A stretch of DNA of 5,191 nt, from assembly GCA_013140875.1 (NCBI GenBank), contig JABFSB010000568.1, positions 1 to 5,191 of the forward strand, written 5' to 3'. How positions within the stretch are numbered: position 1 is the first letter of the stretch; each line of letters begins with the position of its first letter. The notes beneath the pieces were generated by a model. That model saw only the letters and a program-made list of their open reading frames with translations, was not told the DNA's origin and ran no database searches. Shown piece after piece: positions 1 through 5,191 of the stretch. Both the position numbers and the translations under genes were made by a program. The DNA is from Acidobacteriota bacterium (GTDB taxonomy: Bacteria; Acidobacteriota; Blastocatellia; Pyrinomonadales; Pyrinomonadaceae).

Positions 1-414
1 CTCTGTCACTACAGCGACGGTCGCTGGATCGTATTCTTCGCCCGAAACGGACCGCTTCAGCACTTCGGGCAGCGGACCGGTCGGTGCGGATGGCTCGGCG
101 GCGGCGGCGTATTCGAGACGGCTTTCGCCAATGACGATCGCATCTCCCGGTTCGAGCCGTTTTTCCAGCATCGGCGATCCATTGACGAAAACATGATTGA
201 CGCTTCGGATCAGGCTGCCGTTCTCAAAATAACCGTCAACGATAGTAAACTGCTCACCATCAGTGGTGACGCGGGCATGCTTGCGCGAGACGCGTCGATC
301 GTTTAGAACAATGTCGTTTTCTTTGGCGCGCCCGATCGAGTACGCCGCTCCGGGCATTAGTTCAAAGTCCCATATGCGTCCGTTGGGTTCGGTAATTTTC
401 AGGAAAGCACTCAC
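1..414 (-). CDS. FHA domain protein, N-terminal part (runs off the left edge)
   Basis: The frame is open for 138 codons from a GTG at 414-412 to the window edge, so the C-terminus is missing. Residues about 5-102 form a forkhead-associated domain, a phosphothreonine-peptide binding fold. The signature GRAKENDIVLND is at 28-39 (Arg29 would contact the phosphate), SRKHA at 43-47 (Ser43, His46), and the NG(T/S) turn at 65-67, followed by VNG at 77-79. About eight extra residues separate the last two motifs compared with the usual DxxSxNGTxVNG. After residue 103 an Ala/Pro-rich stretch (AAAAEPSAPTGPLPE) looks like a linker to an unseen effector domain. No signal peptide or membrane segment is visible. 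The GTG is the only usual start in frame after an upstream TAG at 442-444, and it has no Shine-Dalgarno sequence. FHA assignment is firm. The overall function (kinase partner, sigma54 activator, cyclase or other) cannot be told from this part. The gene is divergent from the desulfurase-like gene. Confidence 0.88.
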   Translation of the reverse strand, partial: MSAFLKITEPNGRIWDFELMPGAAYSIGRAKENDIVLNDRRVSRKHARVTTDGEQFTIVDGYFENGSLIRSVNHVFVNGSPMLEKRLEPGDAIVIGESRLEYAAAAEPSAPTGPLPEVLKRSVSGEEYDPATVAVVTE

Positions 415-420
415 GATTAC

Positions 421-457
421 GGTAATTGTAAAGACTAATTGCTAAATGGTAAATTGG
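421..457. repeat. TAATTG-like direct repeats in the divergent promoter region
   Basis: The 68-bp gap between the divergent starts (415-482) contains GGTAATTG at 421-428, TAATTG at 436-441 and GGTAAATTGG at 448-457, spaced 13-15 bp apart. A further GGTAATT lies at 391-397 inside the FHA gene. The copies overlap the proposed FHA promoter and could be an operator, or simply AT-rich chance. For the plus-strand gene the best promoter reading is TTGTAA (426-431), 18 bp, TAAATT (450-455), which is weak. No ribosome binding site stands out before the GTG at 483. Confidence 0.25.
425..453 (-). promoter_or_regulatory. Candidate sigma70-type promoter of the FHA gene
   Basis: On the minus strand TTTACC (453-448, 4 of 6 matches to the -35 consensus) is followed after 17 bp by TACAAT (430-425, 5 of 6 matches to the -10 consensus). 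Transcription would begin near 418-419, only about 4-5 bases before the GTG at 414, so the message would be nearly leaderless. That fits the lack of a ribosome binding site. An 8-bp palindrome TTGGCCAA (454-461) abuts the -35 element. This is pattern matching only; the -35 is weak. Confidence 0.35.
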
Positions 458-482
458 CCAACGCCGTCAATTTTGCAGCCTT

Positions 483-1565
483 GTGATCTATCTCGATAAT
501 AATTCGTCAACGCGCATTGCACCGGAAGTGCAGGATGCGGTCGCCGCCTTTGAAGCAACGTCCGTCGATGAGGGCGTTGCAATCGACAACGCACGTCGAT
601 CTGTCGCGCGATGGCTCGGTGCGGCAGGGGACGCCGAGATCGCTTTTACGGCCGATGGAATTGAAAGTATTCGGCGTGCCTTTCTCACGGTTTTGGATAT
701 CGAATCAGGCCGCGGCGAGGTAATAAGCACCGTCGCCGAAAATGAAGACATCCGCAAACTGTTCCATACCCTTGAAGGTGAAGGGGTTCGCGTAACGCGA
801 CTCGGCCTGGACGAGAAGGGAGCAATAGATTTGGACGCTCTGACCGCCCAACTCAACAAAAGGACCGCGATCGTTTCTATCCCTCATGCCAATGCCGAAA
901 CCGGTACGGTATTTCAGATTAACCGGATCGCATCGATCATAAAGGAGAACTCCAGTGCACAGGTCCATATCGATGGTTCGGCCGCGGCGGGCAAGATACC
1001 GCTTGACCTCTCGAATGCCGCTATCGACCTTTACTTCCTCTCCGGACAACTGATTCACGGGCCCGAAGGAATAGGTTCCCTGTATCTTAGAAACGGCAGT
1101 CTGACCAGGAATCAGCACCTTTCGGACGCGCCGTGCGTTCAAAAAATTGTGGGCCTTGGTGCGGCGGCGGATTTGGCCCGCGATCTGTCGCCGATGAAAG
1201 ATGTTAGTGCCCTTCGCAATCTGCTTGAAAGCGAAATATTGGAGAAAATTCCAAATTCCCAGTTAAACGGAGACCGGATAAATCGGCTGCCGAACACTTC
1301 GAACATCTCATTCGAAAACACGAACGGCGAGGCGATAGCCGCTCGCTTGATCGAGGCCGGAATTTTCGTTTCAACCGCTACTGCCTGCGGGTCCGCCGAT
1401 CATAAAGCATCGCCGATCCTTGAAAGTATGAACGTTCCTTATTCTTACGCGATGGGATCGATCGGATTTTCTTTGAGCCGATATAGTACCGAGCCGGATA
1501 TACGTGAAGTTCTCAGAGTTTTGCCGAATGTGATCGCGGAACTCAGAAAAATTGCAGGCGGGTAG
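483..1565 (+). CDS. NifS/IscS-like cysteine desulfurase homologue, predicted inactive (PLP lysine lost)
   Basis: This is a complete 360-residue protein of the class V aminotransferase fold; active IscS/NifS proteins are near 400. Family landmarks are clear: the MIYLDNNSST start, FTADGIES (55-62), SIPHANAETG (132-141), HIDGSAAAGKIPLDLS (162-177), LSGQLIHGPEGIGSLYLR (186-203), KIVGLG (221-226), TATACGSAD (298-306) and GSIGFSLSRYST (325-336). Against E. coli IscS, aligned by eye, the Schiff-base Lys206 is Leu190 and its neighbour His205 is Gln189. His104 is Asn87, Thr76 is Ile60, Asn155 is Ala138, Gln183 is Ala167 and substrate-binding Arg354 is Gly328. Asp180 (Asp164), Ser203 (Ser187) and the persulfide Cys328 (Cys302) are kept. 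The GNPxSxH block and the GGGxExGxRxGT loop are missing. Cysteine desulfuration via PLP is therefore very unlikely. A sulfur-carrier, scaffold or regulatory role is possible but not shown. The GTG start at 483 matches the family N-terminus; in-frame TAA at 450-452 precludes a long extension. It appears to be a single-gene unit, with no iscU or iscR beside it. Confidence 0.9.
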   Translation: MIYLDNNSSTRIAPEVQDAVAAFEATSVDEGVAIDNARRSVARWLGAAGDAEIAFTADGIESIRRAFLTVLDIESGRGEVISTVAENEDIRKLFHTLEGEGVRVTRLGLDEKGAIDLDALTAQLNKRTAIVSIPHANAETGTVFQINRIASIIKENSSAQVHIDGSAAAGKIPLDLSNAAIDLYFLSGQLIHGPEGIGSLYLRNGSLTRNQHLSDAPCVQKIVGLGAAADLARDLSPMKDVSALRNLLESEILEKIPNSQLNGDRINRLPNTSNISFENTNGEAIAARLIEAGIFVSTATACGSADHKASPILESMNVPYSYAMGSIGFSLSRYSTEPDIREVLRVLPNVIAELRKIAGG

Positions 1566-1573
1566 GCGATCAC
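1530..1573. repeat. 8-bp perfect inverted repeat across the convergent gene ends
   Basis: GTGATCGC (1530-1537) and GCGATCAC (1566-1573) are perfect inverted copies separated by 28 bases that include the TAG stop (1563-1565) of the desulfurase-like gene. The right arm ends two bases before the stop codon of the convergent activator gene. The loop is long and no U-tract follows directly; the nearest plus-strand T-run is at 1584-1588. It is therefore not a standard intrinsic terminator. It could be a bidirectional 3'-end hairpin, since the 9-bp gap leaves room for no other terminator, or chance. Confidence 0.3.
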
Positions 1574-1574
1574 T

Positions 1575-4500
1575 TCATGCCGCTTTTTCGATGTGATATC
1601 GAGCGAGTTTAAGGTAAAGGCCGCGTCGCGTCAGACCGAGTTCATTGGCGACACGCGAGATGTTCCAGTTGTGGCGGGCAAGCGAGCTTTTGATCATCTG
1701 CCTTTCAAGCTCGCCCACCGCGTCTTCGAGCGTTCCGCTGGCCAACCCCGCATTGAATGAAAATGAGCTGTCGTAAGAGGCGATCGTCCGGACGTTCGGT
1801 CCGTCGTCGAAAGCGGTTAACGGCCGGGCGCTCCGTTTAAGTTCGGGCGATAAGTGATCCGGCGTCACCACTTCGTTGTCCACCGCCCGGGCAATGATCC
1901 GTTGAACCTCGTTGCAAAGCTGCCGTACGTTCCCCTCCCACTCGCAGACCATCAATAAGTCGATAGTCGGCGGCGTGAACGTGATATCGTGCTTTCCGAA
2001 CCGCGACGAATAATGATTGATGTAGTAATTGACGATCGGTGGTATCTCCGAGCGGCGTTCACGAAGCGGCGGCACGCGCAGGCGGATAACGTTCAAACGA
2101 TAGAACAGGTCCTCGCGGAAAGAGCCTTCGGCGACTTTTTCCTCAAGCGGCATATTGGTGGCGGCGATCACGCGGACATCTACCTTGATCGGGCGCTTTT
2201 CACCGATCGGCTGAACCTCACCTTCCTGCAAAAACCTGAGCATTTTCGGCTGAACATCAAGCGGCAGATCGCCGATCTCGTCAAGGAACAGCGTGCCGCC
2301 GTCGGCCGCCCGGATCATGCCCGGTGAATCAGCGACCGCACCGGTGAACGCTCCTTTTCTGTAGCCGAAAAGATGACCTTCGGCCAGCTCCTTGGGTACC
2401 GCGGTGCAGTTGAACGGCACAAAGATCTTGTCTTTTCTGTTCGAGATGGCGTGAATCGCCCGCGAAACCAGCTCCTTACCCGTGCCCGATTCGCCCGTGA
2501 CAAGCACGGTCACGTCCGAAGATCGGATCTTGTAAACTTCCTCGACCAACGCGGTCATCGCCGGGGACGAATGAATGAAGCCCGGCATCAGGCTGTTCGA
2601 CGTGTAGGGACTTGTCTCCTGCTCGATCGGCGTGGATTTGTCGCGTTCGCGAAGTGCGATCACGTCCATCCCAAGCTCGACCACGCGAAGCAGCGGCAGC
2701 AAAGCACTGTCGTCGTTCAGGACCGCTCCCGACGCGGGATTCACCATCAAAAACGCCGGTTTTGCGCTCGAGCCGTGCAGCGGAAAAACTGCATAGTCTT
2801 TGCCGCGGAGAAACGCTTTTTCTTCGCCCTTATATTTTGCCGCGTCGAATTTAGCGATCAGGTCGGCGCTTTCGTCGGGTGAAACGCCGTGGGTTATGAA
2901 CGGACGAAGCCGCTTTTGCTCGTTCGGTTCGGCAATTATGATCTTCTTGCCTTTGCTCTCTTGTTGAAGAACGGCGACAAGCTCGCGGAAAAGCAATTCG
3001 CGGGTCGCGGTCGCCTCGGCAAGGCGGACCATCAAAAGCTGGGACACTACCGAATTTCGCCTGAAACCATCTTCCAATCTCGCCGCCTGCGTTCTTGAAT
3101 CTTTCTGCGTCCGCAGTTCGTCTATCTTTGTCTGAGCGGCTTCAACGTACGACGCGATGCCGAGCTTTTTGAATATCTCACCGGCGGTTGAAAGATGCCT
3201 GATCGCCCTTGTCGCCTGTGAAGTATCAAGATTCTCGCCGATCAAAAAATTGGCAAGCGCCGTGTGATAAAGGTCCTCGGCCGCTTCAAAAATGGTTAGG
3301 CTTCGATTGAAATGGTGGACCGCAAGCTGTTTATCGCCTTCAGAAAGAGCGGCGAGGGCGCGGATGTGTTGGATGTTGCCGAGTACGAAGAAATCCGAGG
3401 TCGCGTCCGTTTCCTCGATAACTTGAAGGTAGTTTTCGCAATCCGCGGTAGTGCCGACGTGAATATAGCTCTCCGCAAGCACCAAGCCGGCCATATTGGC
3501 GTAATGCTTGTCGTCTATCTCGTGAGAAAGGTCGATAGTCGCTTTGGCGTCCTCAGCCGCCTGTTCGTATTTCCCCTGGGCAAGGCGGCAGCGTGCCAGA
3601 TTTCGCATTGCCTGGACGGCGTACCAGCCGTTCTTGTGTTCCCTGGCAAGCGTTACCGCGCGTTCAAGCAAGCCTTCGGCTTCGTCCAGTTCTCCGCGAA
3701 GGATCTTCAACTCACCCAGTGAATCGAGAATTCCCGCGACATGTGCGTGGTTGCTGGCGGACGCGAGATCGAGAGCTTTTTTGATCATCGCCTCAGCCTT
3801 GGCCCAGTCGCCGATAAGCAAAAGGTTTAGGCCGAGGTTGTTATAGGCAATTACAGAATTCAGAACATGTTCTGTCCGGTCGAAGAATTGAATCGATTTT
3901 TCCAGGCAGTCGATGCCTTCCTGCGGCCTTCGCAGAAATACGTAGGCACCGGACATCTCGGTGTAAAGCCGTCCCAGCATGAATGGTGCCGAGCGCTCGC
4001 CGATGATCTGAATTCCTTGTTCGAAGGAATCGAGAGCCTTCTCGCTGTTTCCTTCAAGGTGATAGCTGAGAGCGATTTCCCGGTACGCCTCAGCCATCCC
4101 GAGCCAGTTTCCTTCTTCGCGGAAATAAGTAAGCGACTTGTCGGCGTAATCGCGTGCGATCGGATACTCGTTCAGCTTGCGGTAAACGCGTGAAAGTCCA
4201 ATGTAAACGAGCCCGGAAAGGCGGCCAAGGTCGTTCTCCTGGGCCTGCCTGAGCGTTTCCTTGAGCAGCGTTACAGCTTTTGGCTGATCCGCCTGATTGC
4301 TGAAAGCAATGGCAAGCTGCGTAGTTACCCTGATCTGCGTCTCTTTGTTCAGTTTTACAAGGAACTCCTCGTTTTCGAACGGTTTGAGTACATCGAGGGA
4401 TTCCTTGTATTTGCCAACCGTTTCGAGCGTGAAGGAAAGAAGCCGTTTGAGGTTGGCGAAATCGTCATCCGTGTGCTTGTAGCCTTCGATCGTGTTCGTA

Positions 4501-4673
4501 AGGATCTTTTCGGCTTCGTTCGAAAGGCCCTCGCGCAAGGCCTGGCCGACCTTGGCAAATGCCTTATTTAAGGCGTCGGCGGAAATAGACCGAAGATTCT
4601 CGTGCGCCGCGCGAACGGCGGCCGCCGAGCGAGAGGCGGCTTTCGGACCTGAGCTTTTCGAAAGCGAATTCAT
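1575..4673 (-). CDS. TPR-GAF-sigma54 activator (bacterial enhancer-binding protein) with Fis-type HTH
   Basis: This 1032-residue cytoplasmic transcriptional activator should use ATP hydrolysis to open promoters held by sigma54 RNA polymerase. Residues about 30-535 are tandem TPR-like helical pairs (for example LGELKILRGELDEAEGLLER), a protein- or ligand-sensing superhelix. Residues about 541-677 look like a GAF-type sensor ending in a long helix. The AAA+ domain has Walker A GESGTGKE (727-734), the sigma54-contacting GAFTGA loop (774-779), Walker B GGTLFLDE (792-799), sensor I AATN (837-840), FREDLFYRLNV with arginine fingers (852-862) and WEGNVRQL (912-919, usually WPGNVREL). The last 31 residues are a Fis-type helix-turn-helix (NISRVANELGLTRRGLYLK). 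There is no response-regulator receiver domain, so control is probably not by two-component phosphorylation. I chose the ATG at 4673 because TPR-style sequence begins soon after it. An in-frame ATG at 4799 would add 42 residues encoded by AT-rich, intergenic-looking DNA. Neither start has a clear ribosome binding site. Target genes are unknown. Confidence 0.93.
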   Translation of the reverse strand: MNSLSKSSGPKAASRSAAAVRAAHENLRSISADALNKAFAKVGQALREGLSNEAEKILTNTIEGYKHTDDDFANLKRLLSFTLETVGKYKESLDVLKPFENEEFLVKLNKETQIRVTTQLAIAFSNQADQPKAVTLLKETLRQAQENDLGRLSGLVYIGLSRVYRKLNEYPIARDYADKSLTYFREEGNWLGMAEAYREIALSYHLEGNSEKALDSFEQGIQIIGERSAPFMLGRLYTEMSGAYVFLRRPQEGIDCLEKSIQFFDRTEHVLNSVIAYNNLGLNLLLIGDWAKAEAMIKKALDLASASNHAHVAGILDSLGELKILRGELDEAEGLLERAVTLAREHKNGWYAVQAMRNLARCRLAQGKYEQAAEDAKATIDLSHEIDDKHYANMAGLVLAESYIHVGTTADCENYLQVIEETDATSDFFVLGNIQHIRALAALSEGDKQLAVHHFNRSLTIFEAAEDLYHTALANFLIGENLDTSQATRAIRHLSTAGEIFKKLGIASYVEAAQTKIDELRTQKDSRTQAARLEDGFRRNSVVSQLLMVRLAEATATRELLFRELVAVLQQESKGKKIIIAEPNEQKRLRPFITHGVSPDESADLIAKFDAAKYKGEEKAFLRGKDYAVFPLHGSSAKPAFLMVNPASGAVLNDDSALLPLLRVVELGMDVIALRERDKSTPIEQETSPYTSNSLMPGFIHSSPAMTALVEEVYKIRSSDVTVLVTGESGTGKELVSRAIHAISNRKDKIFVPFNCTAVPKELAEGHLFGYRKGAFTGAVADSPGMIRAADGGTLFLDEIGDLPLDVQPKMLRFLQEGEVQPIGEKRPIKVDVRVIAATNMPLEEKVAEGSFREDLFYRLNVIRLRVPPLRERRSEIPPIVNYYINHYSSRFGKHDITFTPPTIDLLMVCEWEGNVRQLCNEVQRIIARAVDNEVVTPDHLSPELKRSARPLTAFDDGPNVRTIASYDSSFSFNAGLASGTLEDAVGELERQMIKSSLARHNWNISRVANELGLTRRGLYLKLARYHIEKAA

Positions 4674-4877
4674 GACAAAAAGGTTTGTAATGCCACTTGA
4701 AATAGTCAATAGACCGCAGCTTTCAACAAAAACCACGGGTTTACGACCAAATTGAATACTTAGTAAACAGCGCATTTGAAATTTATCAAAAAAGGCCATA
4801 CCGCGTCTACATATTTTTTTGAGCTTTTGGAAGGGTTGGACTAGCCCCGTCGATCTGTGACATCCTTTTCAACGATC
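4674..4877. other. AT-rich divergent intergenic region between activator and glucosidase genes
   Basis: About 204 bp separate the chosen starts of the two divergent genes. The DNA is visibly richer in A and T than the genes either side, with A- and T-runs at 4788-4793 and 4814-4820. A short inverted repeat TTTGA (4775-4779) and TCAAA (4786-4790) has arms 11 bp apart, an operator-like spacing, but arms this short arise easily by chance. No -24/-12 sigma54 element (GG-N10-GC) was found on either strand, and no convincing promoter for the plus-strand gene. No RNA gene is apparent. Confidence 0.6.
4699..4726 (-). promoter_or_regulatory. Weak candidate promoter of the TPR-sigma54 activator gene
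   Basis: On the minus strand TTGAAA (4726-4721, 5 of 6 matches to the -35 consensus) is followed after 16 bp by TATTTC (4704-4699, 3 of 6 matches to the -10 consensus). Transcription would start roughly 20 bases before the ATG at 4673. If real, this rules out the longer start at 4799. The -10 is poor, so this is only suggestive. Confidence 0.22.
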
Positions 4878-5191
4878 ATGACCAGCCGAGGGCTTACCGC
4901 CGAAGATATCCGCCTTAACGACGCGGCCGAAAAAACGGCCGATTGGAAGCAATGGGGGCCTTACGTCAGCGAACGCGCGTGGGGAACCGTCCGTGAGGAC
5001 TATTCCAGTGACGGCTCGGCCTGGGACTATTTTCCGTTTGAGCACTCTCACTTGCGGGCCTATCGCTGGAATGAAGACGGCATAGCCGGCATTTGCGACC
5101 GCGAGCAGACCTTTTGTTTCGGCATATCACTGTGGAATGAAAAGGACCCGATATTGAAAGAACGCCTGTTCGGCCTGCCCGGTCCGAAGGG
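4878..5191 (+). CDS. GH63-like (MGH1-like) glucosidase, N-terminal part (runs off the right edge)
   Basis: The frame is open for 104 codons plus two bases to the window edge. The sequence fits, from memory, the N-terminus of the large bacterial proteins annotated as glucosidase of the GH63/MGH1-like (alpha/alpha)6-barrel group, usually around 850-900 residues. Shared segments are WGPYVSERAWGTVREDY (26-42), WDYFPFEHSHLRAYRW (49-64), NEDGIAGICD (65-74) and LWNEKDPILKERLFGL (85-100). The family acts on alpha-glucosidic or related oligosaccharide linkages. The catalytic acids lie in the unseen part, so the substrate cannot be stated. No signal peptide is present, which suggests a cytoplasmic enzyme. 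ATG at 4878 gives an N-terminus typical of relatives. A GTG at 4857 in the same frame would add seven residues. Neither has a clear ribosome binding site. The gene is divergent from the sigma54 activator gene, which could regulate it, but that is inference. Confidence 0.85.
   Translation, partial: MTSRGLTAEDIRLNDAAEKTADWKQWGPYVSERAWGTVREDYSSDGSAWDYFPFEHSHLRAYRWNEDGIAGICDREQTFCFGISLWNEKDPILKERLFGLPGPK

Noticed and set aside
263..445. A 60-codon plus-strand frame across the FHA gene start
   Set aside because: It overlaps the clear FHA domain on the other strand and shows no family similarity.
705..1142. A 145-codon open frame on the minus strand, opposite the desulfurase-like gene
   Set aside because: The plus-strand frame matches a known family over its full length; the antisense product matches nothing I know.
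483..1565. Reading the desulfurase-like gene as an active iscS/nifS gene
   Set aside because: The lysine needed for PLP binding is absent, along with most other cofactor contacts, and no Fe-S assembly gene is next to it, so a functional gene symbol would mislead.
2373..2882. A 169-codon open frame on the plus strand, opposite the AAA+/GAF region
   Set aside because: It is antisense to a strongly supported coding region with intact motifs, and its translation is rich in Arg, His and Phe with no recognisable domain.
4012..4030. Hairpin ATTCCTT / AAGGAAT with a 5-base loop
   Set aside because: The 7-bp arms lie in the middle of the TPR coding sequence, with no T-tract in either direction; most likely coincidental codon content.
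415..4877. Possible sigma54 (-24/-12) promoters in the two divergent intergenic regions
   Set aside because: I looked for GG-N10-GC on both strands of 415-482 and 4674-4877 and found no match to the consensus.
4869..5051. A 60-codon minus-strand frame at the right end
   Set aside because: It lies opposite the conserved N-terminus of the glucosidase and has no features of its own.

Overview
The window carries four protein-coding genes, two of them cut by the window edges, and no RNA genes, mobile elements or CRISPR. The DNA is of moderate GC content and gene-dense, with short gaps. A TPR-GAF-sigma54 activator, an FHA protein and a GH63-like glucosidase together suggest a free-living soil-type bacterium. 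Acidobacteriota (Blastocatellia/Pyrinomonadales-like) is my best guess, but this is an inference from protein style, not from a marker gene.

Layout, left to right. (1) 1-414, minus: the N-terminal part of a protein that begins with an FHA phosphopeptide-binding domain; the rest lies outside the window. (2) 415-482: a 68-bp divergent promoter region, AT-rich, with TAATTG-like repeats and a plausible sigma70-type promoter that would give the FHA gene an almost leaderless mRNA. (3) 483-1565, plus: a complete 360-residue relative of NifS/IscS cysteine desulfurases. Nearly every residue that binds or activates PLP is replaced, including the Schiff-base lysine, while the catalytic-type cysteine is kept. 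(4) 1575-4673, minus: a 1032-residue transcriptional activator with a long TPR array, a GAF-like domain, a sigma54-interacting AAA+ domain and a Fis-type helix-turn-helix. It converges on gene 3 with only 9 bp between the stop codons. (5) 4674-4877: an AT-rich divergent intergenic region. (6) 4878 to the right edge, plus: the N-terminus of a GH63-like (MGH1-like) glucosidase.

No operon is visible: every neighbouring pair is divergent or convergent, so the genes are probably transcribed singly. The activator and the glucosidase share a divergent intergenic region, so regulation of the sugar hydrolase by the activator is possible, but I found no sigma54 -24/-12 element there. The most notable item is the predicted pseudoenzyme: an intact reading frame with a desulfurase fold, a dismantled PLP site and a surviving cysteine.
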